Below the pieces are notes generated by a model. That model was given only the letters and a program-made list of their open reading frames with translations, did no database searches and was not told the DNA's origin. 21,729 nt of DNA, taken from the NCBI GenBank assembly GCA_964558295.1, contig CAZLDQ010000096.1, positions 1 to 21,729 of the forward strand. The letters run 5' to 3'. Both the position numbers and the translations under genes were made by a program. The DNA is from JBDKTH01 sp964558295. GTDB lineage: Bacteria > Planctomycetota > Planctomycetia > Pirellulales > Thermoguttaceae. Each line of letters opens with the position of its first letter. The first letter of the stretch is position 1. Of the stretch, positions 14,894 through 21,729 are shown piece after piece.

Positions 14894-16056
14894 GGGAACA
14901 TATCCTCCGCGAACAGACGGGCGGCCTGCCGTGCGAGGGTATCCCAGGCAAACTGCTCGACGACCCAACGCCGGCCGGCCCGGCCCATCGCGTCACACCG
15001 CGCCGGATCGGTCAGCAACTCGACCACCACCGCGGCCAGTTTCGTGGCGCTGGTGCAGTCGACGATGCGGCCTGTTTCGTCCAGCCGCATCGTTTCGGCC
15101 GTGCCGCCGGAATCGCCGGCCAACACCGGACGGCCGCAAGCCTGGGCCTCCAGACGCACCATCCCAAACCCCTCAATGTCGCCGCCGATGTTGCGGTTCG
15201 GCAATACGAAAAGGTCGCATTGCTGGTAGCAGGTCGCCAGACGGTCGTCATCCAGTTCGCCGAGGAATTGAACATGCCCGGTCAATTCGTTCTCGCGAAC
15301 CAACGCTTCCAAATACGGCCGTTCTTCGCCTTCCCCTACGATCGCATAGAGCACGCTGGGGATAACCTGCCGCACGGAAGCCATCGCCCGAATCATCTGA
15401 TCGTGTCCCTTGCGTCGTTGCAACCTCCCAACGGTGAGTACGACCGGCCGCTCGTTCCAGCCCAAGCCGGCGCGGGTTAGCCGATCGCGTGGGGCCGGCG
15501 TGAAGCGTTCAATATCCACGCCCGGGTGCATCACGCGCACACGCTCCGGCGGCACGTGCCACTGGTCGCAGAGAATCGTGGCCGAGTTCTGGCTGTTGGC
15601 AATCACGATTTGGGCGTCGTCTAGCACTCGCCGCATCATCCAGCCAAGCTGGCGGCTCGTCTCGCCGCAACCCATCTCTTCGCCGTGAACATAGCACAGG
15701 TAGGGCCGTCCCGTGGACTTCTTGACCATGCGAGCAATCCATCCCTCGGGCAGCAGCCGGCCGCAATGAATCTGACCGACCGCTTGGCGACAGGCCAACC
15801 GATGTACCCTCTCAAACGCCCGGCCGTAATTCCACATGCCTCGCAGGCTGAACAGCCCCCAGTCGTTCCAGGTCAGCGGGATTCGCGTTACCGACAAGTT
15901 GTGGGTACGATCAAACGCCTCGGCCCCGGGATTCTCCCCCGCGAGGACCGCCACTTCCTCGCGTGGCAGCCGCCGGTAGATCTCCCAGAACCAGCGTCCA
16001 CTCCCGCCGATCCTCGGCGGGAAGACTTCGCTAAGGAGCAGTTTCACCTGTGGCAT
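14890..16056 (-). CDS. GT4 glycosyltransferase
   Basis: 388-residue GT-B enzyme resembling PimB-like mannosyltransferases. Its N-terminal loop is SEVFPPRIGGSGRWFWEI. Mid-protein it has YVHGEEMGCGE and VMHPGVDIERF, with VLTVGRLQRRKGHDQ at the start of the donor domain. E-x7-E lies in EGFGMVRLEAQACG (E295, E303). It transfers one sugar from a nucleotide donor with retention; the donor cannot be determined. The ATG at 16056 overlaps the upstream gene by 13 nt and its stop overlaps the acyltransferase start as ATGA, which indicates tight translational coupling. Confidence 0.9.
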   Translation of the reverse strand: MPQVKLLLSEVFPPRIGGSGRWFWEIYRRLPREEVAVLAGENPGAEAFDRTHNLSVTRIPLTWNDWGLFSLRGMWNYGRAFERVHRLACRQAVGQIHCGRLLPEGWIARMVKKSTGRPYLCYVHGEEMGCGETSRQLGWMMRRVLDDAQIVIANSQNSATILCDQWHVPPERVRVMHPGVDIERFTPAPRDRLTRAGLGWNERPVVLTVGRLQRRKGHDQMIRAMASVRQVIPSVLYAIVGEGEERPYLEALVRENELTGHVQFLGELDDDRLATCYQQCDLFVLPNRNIGGDIEGFGMVRLEAQACGRPVLAGDSGGTAETMRLDETGRIVDCTSATKLAAVVVELLTDPARCDAMGRAGRRWVVEQFAWDTLARQAARLFAEDMFP

Positions 16057-17075
16057 CCGATCAGACTCTTGTACACGTGATCATACGCCTCCACAAACCG
16101 TTCCCAGGCAAACCGGCGTTCTGCCAGTTCCCTCGCACGGCGTGAATACGCCTCCCAATCGCAAGCGATCTGTTCCAAGCTTTGCGCCAGACTCTCCGCA
16201 TTGGCCGTACAAACCACACCCGCCCGCTCGTCCTCGACTACGCGAGCCAGTCCCACCTCAGGCGTCGCCACAATCGGCCGGCCGCAGGCCAGACTTTCCA
16301 GGAGCGAATTGGGCACTCCCTTGCAGCGAGACGGGTCGGTAAACGGCGCAACGCACACATGTGCCGCCTGGTACTGGTTCGCCATCTCGGTAAACCGCCC
16401 CACCAGCAGTTCGACATTCGACAACCCTCGCTCCTTGATCCACCGGCGAACCTCCGGCAGGCTTTCGCCCCACGGTCGCCATACGAGCCGGAAACGCATC
16501 TCGCGGCAGAGCGCCGCCGCTTCGAGGATCACATGTACCCCACGGGCTTCCAGCCAATCGATCTTTTCCGGACTCGAAGCAAACGTGACCGTAAACGGCC
16601 CCGCCGGAGCCGCCGCAGGCGAGAATCGCTCAAGATCCACCGGGGGAAAGATCACGCGAATCCGCTCGCGCTCCACGCCCGCCTTCTCCAAATCCTCACA
16701 CGCACCGGGCCATTCCACCACAAACTGGTCCACTTTCCCCAGCAACCTGGCATCGCAAACCGGGCCGGGAAGACAGACCGTCAGAACAATCGGCCGTTTG
16801 CGTGCTGCGGTCAAGTGGAACCAATCGCCCACGCCGCCGACAATGTGGTTGACCGAAAACGCATGCTGCATCACCCGCGTCATCGCACGAAAGACGAGGT
16901 GCAGGCGAGGATGAACGCCGATTCCCCGTCGCCACGACAGACGCACCCAATTCCGCGGGCTGACGCCCCAGGCCACACTCCCCGGAAAGGCTCGCCGCAG
17001 GCAGGCAACCTCTCCGGCCACGGCTTCCATCTCCGGCTCAAACGAACTGACCCAATAGGCTATGCGCGGCGGCAT
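16044..17075 (-). CDS. GT4-like glycosyltransferase with altered E-x7-E motif
   Basis: 343-residue GT-B protein. N-terminal YWVSSFEPEMEAVAGEV replaces the usual glycine-rich loop. The middle has VIFPPVDLERFSP, and the donor domain ends with KGVPNSLLESLACG. Here the first acidic residue of the E-x7-E motif is Lys (K252) and only E260 remains. Such K-G-x-P-N variants exist in GT4-like families, so activity is still likely. The frame is open to 17198, but that part overlaps the methyltransferase; the ATG at 17075 starts the conserved region. It overlaps the methyltransferase by 16 nt and the following GT4 by 13 nt. Substrate unknown. Confidence 0.82.
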   Translation of the reverse strand: MPPRIAYWVSSFEPEMEAVAGEVACLRRAFPGSVAWGVSPRNWVRLSWRRGIGVHPRLHLVFRAMTRVMQHAFSVNHIVGGVGDWFHLTAARKRPIVLTVCLPGPVCDARLLGKVDQFVVEWPGACEDLEKAGVERERIRVIFPPVDLERFSPAAAPAGPFTVTFASSPEKIDWLEARGVHVILEAAALCREMRFRLVWRPWGESLPEVRRWIKERGLSNVELLVGRFTEMANQYQAAHVCVAPFTDPSRCKGVPNSLLESLACGRPIVATPEVGLARVVEDERAGVVCTANAESLAQSLEQIACDWEAYSRRARELAERRFAWERFVEAYDHVYKSLIGCHR

Positions 17076-17797
17076 GTGACAATCCACTCCAACGAAGGCC
17101 CGCGGCGCAGTGCCTCCAAGGTTCGAACGGCCAGCCGGCACAGCCGGCGGCTGCGCGGTCCGAGCAACACTTGGGCGCAATACTGGGCATTGTACCAACG
17201 CTGGACGCCGACAATCCGGTTCACCGCAAAACCAGCCTCGTCCAGTTCCTCGCGAAGCTCGGCTTCGCTGGCGTAAAGTTTGTCATAGATCGGATAGTCC
17301 TCCGGGCATGCGGCTCGCAGCGGGCCGGAAACCTCTTGGTTCACCGCGTCGAGGACCAGCGTCCCGCCCGGGCGAAGCACCCGCCGGATCTCCCGATGCA
17401 GGCGCGTCCGGTCGTCGTGCCGGAAGTGGCGCACGAAGCGGAACGAGTAGACCAGATCGAAACTCCCCCCCGCAAACGGCAGGGCAAACGCGTTCCCCTG
17501 TACCCACCGCACCCGTCCGGTCGCGGTCGCTTTGCCCACGTCGATCATCCCGCGGTTGTATTCCAGGCAGATCAACTCGCCGTCAAACCGTACGTCGCGG
17601 GTCAGCCGCGCGGGGCCGGGGGCGATCTCCAGTACACGCCGGGGCTGCGTCTGGCCAATCACTTCGTTCACCGCGGCCACCTGGCGCTCGTGCAACAGGC
17701 AGTTCAGTTCGCTCGCGAAACGCTGCTCGACGTACTGCGCCGCCACCTCCGCCCCCTGGTAGGCGACGCCGATTTCCGATTCAGAGGAAAGCGACAT
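17060..17797 (-). CDS. Class I SAM-dependent methyltransferase
   Basis: 245-residue methyltransferase. Motif I is VLEIAPGPARLTRD (residues 55-68), the acidic residue that binds the SAM ribose is probably E79 in CLEYNRG, and FDLVYSFRFVRHF (113-125) is motif IV. VLRPGGTLVLDAVNQ is the usual post-motif strand. The fold is UbiE/Methyltransf_11-like; a small-molecule or sugar substrate is plausible. The ATG at 17797 has AGGA 6 nt upstream, a good Shine-Dalgarno, which contrasts with the genes that follow repeat spacers. It sits 42 nt after a GT4 stop and overlaps the next GT by 16 nt. Confidence 0.87.
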   Translation of the reverse strand: MSLSSESEIGVAYQGAEVAAQYVEQRFASELNCLLHERQVAAVNEVIGQTQPRRVLEIAPGPARLTRDVRFDGELICLEYNRGMIDVGKATATGRVRWVQGNAFALPFAGGSFDLVYSFRFVRHFRHDDRTRLHREIRRVLRPGGTLVLDAVNQEVSGPLRAACPEDYPIYDKLYASEAELREELDEAGFAVNRIVGVQRWYNAQYCAQVLLGPRSRRLCRLAVRTLEALRRGPSLEWIVTCRRA

Positions 17798-17839
17798 TCC
17801 CAGTCCTCACTATGTTGCTGTGACCACTGCAAGCCGAGG

Positions 17840-18985
17840 TCATTTGCTGCACAACTCGTCGAAAAGCTCTTCGTAGCGTTCCAGATGGCGGTCCCAGGTA
17901 TGATGTCGGGCCACATGCTCGCGTGCCGCCCGACCGAGCGGCCCAAGCTGCCCCGGTTGTCGCAGCACATGCTCCAACCGTTCGGCAAAATCCCTTTCAC
18001 CATTGGCCAGCAGTCCCGTTCGGCCGTCGTCGATTAGTTCCTCATTCGCATTGAAGTACTCTTTTCCGTCCGCACGCATTGCCAGGCACGGAACCCCGTG
18101 GCTCATCGACTCCAGCAGGACCAAGCCAAGGCTCTCCGACCGCGACGGGAATACAAACAAATCGGCATTCCGGTAAAACGGGTTTGGATCCTCCCGGAAT
18201 CCGTGAAAGAGGACCTTGTCAGAGATTCCCAAATCTTCGCTCAACTTCACAAGCTCTTCGCAGAGTACACCGCTGCCTACAACATCAAGCTTCCAATCGT
18301 ATTTCTTCAGAGCACTCAAAGCTCGAAACGCCATTTGCAGGTTCTTTCTCGCGTTCAAGGCACCGACATACAACAATTGGACCTCGTTTCGACGTGTACG
18401 GGCGATCTCTTCCGGTGGCACTTCGACCCCAATCGGATTGACGAAGAACCGGGGGCGGATCGTACGGTGTTCCTTTGCCAGCACATCGCACGCGGCTTGC
18501 GTGAATCGCACAGTACGATTTGCATGCCGTAGCGCCCATTGCTGGATTCGTTGATACACAGCAAGGCTCACTACCTGCATGAACCACGGCAATTGATACC
18601 CGACGATTTCATGTTCAATCAGGAGGGAATGCGGCAAGTAAACCATCGGTGTGTCCGGGAACATTGCGCAATGCGGCCGCAACAGCAGGTGTTCACCTCC
18701 GATAACGATGTCGGGCTCAGCAAGCGACTCTCGACGAAGCTGCCGGTTGCAACTCCAGGCTCGTACCACGGTAGCAAACCTCCACACCAGCGGCACATTC
18801 TGAACTTCAAGCGGGTCGATTTCGGCCACTTCCGCCACGTCGCGAACGGCCGCTCCTGATCCGAAGCATACGACCGACACTCGATGTCCACGTGCCGCCA
18901 GCTTTCGTGTCAGTTCCAGGTGGTAAACGTGACTCCCCGCATTGCGGTTGAGCTGGCCGGCGAGGATGCGTATGTGATAGGCCAT
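17840..18985 (-). CDS. GT4 glycosyltransferase
   Basis: 381-residue GT-B enzyme. ILAGQLNRNAGSHVYHLEL is the N-terminal acceptor loop and FVNPIGVEVPPEE the mid-region. LLYVGALNARKNLQMAFRAL opens the donor domain, and ESLGLVLLESMSHG carries E-x7-E (E284, E292). It probably adds one residue of the repeat unit. The ATG at 18985 is 18 nt after the upstream GT4 stop, with an AGG tract about 8 nt before it. Parts of the gene are clearly less GC-rich than the cluster core: the 60 bases from 18301 hold 27 G or C. It could have been acquired separately. Confidence 0.9.
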   Translation of the reverse strand: MAYHIRILAGQLNRNAGSHVYHLELTRKLAARGHRVSVVCFGSGAAVRDVAEVAEIDPLEVQNVPLVWRFATVVRAWSCNRQLRRESLAEPDIVIGGEHLLLRPHCAMFPDTPMVYLPHSLLIEHEIVGYQLPWFMQVVSLAVYQRIQQWALRHANRTVRFTQAACDVLAKEHRTIRPRFFVNPIGVEVPPEEIARTRRNEVQLLYVGALNARKNLQMAFRALSALKKYDWKLDVVGSGVLCEELVKLSEDLGISDKVLFHGFREDPNPFYRNADLFVFPSRSESLGLVLLESMSHGVPCLAMRADGKEYFNANEELIDDGRTGLLANGERDFAERLEHVLRQPGQLGPLGRAAREHVARHHTWDRHLERYEELFDELCSK

Positions 18986-19003
18986 TCCAGTACCTGCCCA
19001 CGT

Positions 19004-20176
19004 TCAACGCTGCTTGAAGAGAGCCGCTTCCAGGTGCTGCATCCGCGCCACCTTCGCATGGGTTCGTTCTACAAAGCCGCGAATCGCCTTGGTAAGTTCC
19101 TCGTATTCGCATACCGGGGTTTGCAAGTCCTGCTGCATGGCTTGGGCCCAGTCTTGAGGGCTTCCGGAGGCAAGCAACGTGCCGCCCGCTGCGCCGGATA
19201 CAACCTCCCGCACCCCGCCGACGTCCGAGGCAATCACCCGGCAGCCACATGCCATCGCTTCCAACAAAACCAAGGGGAAGGCTTCGATGCGGCTCGGAAG
19301 GAGCACGGTTTGCATGGCAGAGTAAGCCGGCCGCACATCGTGCATCGAGCCCGCGAAGAAGACCCGGTTTCCAACTCCCAGTTGACTCGCAAGTTCCTCC
19401 AGCGAATAGCGCTGTTCACCCTCTCCAACAATGCAAAGCCCCACACTCTGGTCGCGCTGTCTCGCGAGCGCGCGGATTGCGACGTCGACCCGTTTGAGTT
19501 CCGAGAGACGCCCCACGTACCCAAACAGATACCAGTCGTCGGGAATCTTCCACTGGCGACGAAACGCTTCGCCCGCTTGTGGATCGCGCTGCCAATAGGC
19601 CAGATCAACGCCATTGGGACAGGCGATCACCTGGTTCGCTCCGTAAAACGTTTCGGCAATCAACGCCTTCCGTTGCGTCTCCGACACGGCCACGACATGA
19701 TCGACGAGCCGGGCGACACGTCGCCGGAACCATCGTTCCCGGTGCCACCAGAGCCCCAGCCCGGGCAAGATTCCGAAATGGCGACGACGAGTACAAGGTC
19801 CTAAAGGTTCGGGCATCGAGTGTTCGATGACGTACACGGTTCGATAGCAACGCCGTAGCGTCTTGAGCAGGGGTAGGTGCGCCGCGTAATACCAGGGCTT
19901 CACCAACAGAACCCGATCCGCTGGGAGGCGGCGCAACAGTTGGCGCCACGCGTGGCAATCGCCGCCTGACAAGTCGCGTACCGGAAGCGGCGTATGGATA
20001 ACCTCCAGATTCTTGGCCGACCGATCAATTCCCCGCCCCACCAGATCGATTCCCGACTGAACAAATGCCACGCGCCGCCCAGCCGCCACGAGATAGTTGA
20101 CCAACTCGATCGTATGCCGCTCCGAGCCGCCAAAGGCGTTGACGCGCAGGATGATGACAAGGTCGTAGGAAGGCAT
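19004..20176 (-). CDS. GT4 glycosyltransferase
   Basis: 390-residue GT-B enzyme. LRVNAFGGSERHTIELVNYL is the N-terminal glycine-rich loop region, VIEHSMPEPLGP and CPNGVDLAYW lie in the middle, and YVGRLSELKRVD begins the donor domain. EAFPLVLLEAMACG holds E-x7-E (E298, E306). A retaining transfer of one sugar is expected; specificity is unknown. A GTG two codons upstream (20182) is in frame; the sequence GTGTTCATG is identical to the start of rmlA. The ATG at 20176 is preferred by convention. Gaps to neighbours are 24 and 18 nt. Confidence 0.9.
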   Translation of the reverse strand: MPSYDLVIILRVNAFGGSERHTIELVNYLVAAGRRVAFVQSGIDLVGRGIDRSAKNLEVIHTPLPVRDLSGGDCHAWRQLLRRLPADRVLLVKPWYYAAHLPLLKTLRRCYRTVYVIEHSMPEPLGPCTRRRHFGILPGLGLWWHRERWFRRRVARLVDHVVAVSETQRKALIAETFYGANQVIACPNGVDLAYWQRDPQAGEAFRRQWKIPDDWYLFGYVGRLSELKRVDVAIRALARQRDQSVGLCIVGEGEQRYSLEELASQLGVGNRVFFAGSMHDVRPAYSAMQTVLLPSRIEAFPLVLLEAMACGCRVIASDVGGVREVVSGAAGGTLLASGSPQDWAQAMQQDLQTPVCEYEELTKAIRGFVERTHAKVARMQHLEAALFKQR

Positions 20177-20200
20177 GAACACTGACAGGCTGCCCGGGGG

Positions 20201-21118
20201 TCACTGTACCTTCTTCGACGACGCCCGCCAACGGTCAAAGCGATCCTTAATCCGATACAGAACCGGCGGATAGATCCTCTCGTTCACCAGTGCAGCTACC
20301 TCCGGCAGCGAGCGGTATTGCTCCAAGTACCGGCGTATGGCCCAGTAGTGCGGCCATTGGCGAGTCCACTTTGCGTCGTCAGCCCGCTTCACGAGCCGTT
20401 TGATCCAGTATTGTTTGATTTTCTCTACCTCCTCAGCTGCCATGGAGGATGCGTTTTGCTCCAGCCACCGGAGGAACGTTTCGTGGCGATACGTTTCGAC
20501 AGCCGGCCCCTTGGACTGATTCTTGCCATGAACTCGATAACCTGTAAGCAATTCTGCCACGTAGCGAATCTCACCCTTACGCACCAATTCAAGACCATAA
20601 ATCAGGTCTTCCGCGTACTGGGTCCACTCGGGAAACCGTGGCGACGCAACCCGGCGAACAAGAAGAGTCGACGTGTTAAACGGAGTGCGCATACAGATTT
20701 GTTCGAGGGAGTACCTGACGTCGGCCGGAATGTGCGACAAGTCGATGACATCGTTGGATCCGCCGAAGTCGTAGTAGGCCGTGTGAACACAGACAACGTC
20801 CTCAGCAATCAAAGCGATCTGCTTTTCGAGCTTTGTGGGCCTCCACAGGTCATCGGCATCGAGAAAGGCCACCCACTCTCCTTTCGCCTCGTCGATTCCC
20901 CGGTTGCGAGCCACCGATTCCCCTTGGTTCTTCTGACGGATCACGCGGACCGGCGGGCCATACGATTCGGCAATCGCCGCCGAGTCGTCCGTCGAACCGT
21001 CGTCGACGACGATCACTTCCAACGGAAGTACGGTCTGCGCAAGTACCGAATCGAGCGTTTCACGGAGAAACGGCGCAGCGTTGTAGCAGGGGATGACGGT
21101 GGAGACTGTCTCTTTCAT
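20201..21118 (-). CDS. GT2 glycosyltransferase
   Basis: 305-residue inverting GT-A enzyme. VIPCYNAAPFL (residues 8-18), VDDGSTD (38-44), RNRGIDEAKGEWVAFLDADD (71-90, with the metal-binding DxD at the end) and TQYAEDLIYGLEL mark family GT2. The C-terminal part is basic and helical. It is the first gene of the run in the window and its upstream side is where the IS3 element sits, so the promoter of the operon may lie in the 21119-21160 interval or have been displaced. The ATG at 21118 has AAGGGA about 10 nt upstream; TTG at 21127 is also in frame. GC is low in places (27 of 60 bases at 20401, 28 of 60 at 20521). Confidence 0.9.
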   Translation of the reverse strand: MKETVSTVIPCYNAAPFLRETLDSVLAQTVLPLEVIVVDDGSTDDSAAIAESYGPPVRVIRQKNQGESVARNRGIDEAKGEWVAFLDADDLWRPTKLEKQIALIAEDVVCVHTAYYDFGGSNDVIDLSHIPADVRYSLEQICMRTPFNTSTLLVRRVASPRFPEWTQYAEDLIYGLELVRKGEIRYVAELLTGYRVHGKNQSKGPAVETYRHETFLRWLEQNASSMAAEEVEKIKQYWIKRLVKRADDAKWTRQWPHYWAIRRYLEQYRSLPEVAALVNERIYPPVLYRIKDRFDRWRASSKKVQ

Positions 21119-21160
21119 TGTTGCCAAATCCCTTCGATTTTCCTTTCAACAACCGTTACG

Positions 21161-21200
21161 TGATGTCCGCCGAAGCCAAGTCTTCTCCAGTTGCGGCAGC
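21161..21200 (+). repeat. Possible left terminal inverted repeat of the IS3 element
   Basis: IS3-family ends usually begin with TGA or TGT. Candidates here are TGATGTCCGCCG at 21161 or TGTCCGCCGAAGCC at 21164, about 95 bases before orfA, which is a normal distance. The right end is outside the window, so the inverted repeat and target duplication cannot be confirmed. Confidence 0.3.
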
Positions 21201-21259
21201 CCAGGATTGACGGATTCCCGACGGGGGCGGGGTAATGGTTTCCCGCAGAGGAGCCGATG

Positions 21260-21592
21260 ATGAGCAAATTGAAGAGCAGTGCCGACCGGTCACCAGTGAA
21301 GCCGGAACGGCGACGATCGTTTTCCGAGGATTTCAAATGCGACGCCGTGCGTCTGGTGGTCGAGGAGAAATACACCTTTGCGGCGGCTGCCAAGGCCGTG
21401 GGGGTGAGTGCCAAGAGTCTCCGGGAGTGGCACCAGAGGTTTGCCCCGCCGCCGGAAGCGTGTGGGGAGAATGCCACGGTCGAGGAGCTGCGGGAAGAGA
21501 ATCGACGGCTTCGGCGGCAACTCAAACGGGCGGAACTGGAACGCGAACTCCTAAAAAAAGCGACGGCGTATTTTGCGAAGGAGTCGCTGTGA
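21260..21592 (+). CDS. IS3-family transposase OrfA
   Basis: About 110-residue DNA-binding subunit. FSEDFKCDAVRLVVEEK and AAKAVGVSAKSLREWHQRF form the helix-turn-helix of transposase_8/IS3 OrfA proteins. A leucine-zipper-like coiled coil follows (VEELREENRRLRRQLKRAEL), used for multimerisation. Two ATG codons are adjacent (21257 and 21260); AGAGGAG at 21247-21253 is best spaced for 21260. The gene ends with the normal KKATAYFAKES tail and TGA at 21590-21592, so it is intact. It overlaps orfB by GTGA. It is divergent from the polysaccharide genes. Confidence 0.93.
   Translation: MSKLKSSADRSPVKPERRRSFSEDFKCDAVRLVVEEKYTFAAAAKAVGVSAKSLREWHQRFAPPPEACGENATVEELREENRRLRRQLKRAELERELLKKATAYFAKESL
21552..21560 (+). 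promoter_or_regulatory. A7G slippery site for programmed -1 frameshifting (OrfAB)
   Basis: Seven A residues followed by G (21553-21560) lie in the OrfA frame as CTA AAA AAA GCG. Slipping back one base puts ribosomes in the OrfB frame, which is open from here through the GTG at 21589. This matches the known mechanism by which IS3-family elements make the OrfAB fusion transposase. A downstream stimulatory structure was not assessed. Confidence 0.8.
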
Positions 21593-21729
21593 AGTACGCC
21601 TGGATCACGCGGCACCGCGACGCGTTTCCCGTCCGTGTCCTGTGCGACGTCCTGCAGGTTTCGCCCTCGGGCTCCTACGATTCGATCGGCCGGCCGCCCA
21701 GCGATCGCGCGAAGCGGCATGCGCGGATC
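21589..21729 (+). CDS. IS3-family transposase OrfB (5' part, cut by window edge)
   Basis: 47 codons are visible from GTG at 21589, reading MKYAWITRHRDAFPVRVLCD and then VLQVSPSGSYDSIGRPPSDR. This is the standard start of the IS3 OrfB (HTH_21) segment that precedes the rve integrase domain with the DDE triad. The DDE part lies beyond the window. It overlaps the OrfA stop by 4 nt and is in the -1 frame, so it is most likely translated as an OrfAB fusion from the A7G site, perhaps also from GTG. Intactness of the rest cannot be judged. Confidence 0.9.
   Translation, partial: MKYAWITRHRDAFPVRVLCDVLQVSPSGSYDSIGRPPSDRAKRHARI

Overview
The window is a GC-rich bacterial surface-polysaccharide (exopolysaccharide / O-antigen-like) biosynthesis locus. 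Eighteen genes lie head to tail on the minus strand from about 21118 down to the left edge, followed at the right edge by the start of an IS3-family insertion sequence on the plus strand. No stretch longer than 300 bases lacks a gene, and I found no tRNA, rRNA or CRISPR array. The host is most likely a Planctomycetota member. That is inferred from the GC-rich genome with few clear Shine-Dalgarno sites, the FemAB-like and amidotransferase genes of the exosortase (XrtA / PEP-CTERM) type, a YetA-like lyase, and heptanucleotide-repeat spacers. It is not proven here.

Layout in transcription order, right to left. (1) 21118-14890: GT2 glycosyltransferase, two GT4 glycosyltransferases, a SAM methyltransferase and two more GT4-type enzymes. 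(2) 14893-14297: membrane-anchored left-handed beta-helix acyltransferase. (3) 14198-9155: XrtA-type asparagine-synthase-like amidotransferase, a large RIFT-barrel protein related to exo-rhamnogalacturonan lyases (PL26/YetA-like), and a YqeG-type HAD phosphatase. (4) 9158-4667: three more GT4-type glycosyltransferases and a FemAB-like acyltransferase. (5) 4515-1: the dTDP-L-rhamnose block rmlB-rmlA-methyltransferase-GT2-rmlD. rmlC is not seen, and rmlD runs to the window edge.

Most junctions overlap by 4-16 nt or have gaps under 45 nt, so the genes are probably co-transcribed. The products fit one pathway: make dTDP-rhamnose, assemble an oligosaccharide with up to nine glycosyltransferases, then decorate it by methylation, O-acylation, amidation and aminoacyl-like transfer. 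No flippase, polymerase, initiating phosphoglycosyltransferase, chain-length regulator or exosortase is present, so those must lie outside the window if the system is complete.

The most unusual feature is non-coding. The only three spacers over 50 bp inside the gene run (1628-1740, 4516-4666, 14199-14296), plus the extreme left edge, all carry 7-bp-periodic repeats. At rmlB and asnB the array ends within 1-3 nt of the start codon, where a ribosome-binding site would normally sit, and both arrays end with the same heptamer. In the same two spacers a shared GCAGAATGATG module sits at the stop of the upstream gene. This looks like a dispersed, possibly length-variable heptamer element family that occupies gene leaders.
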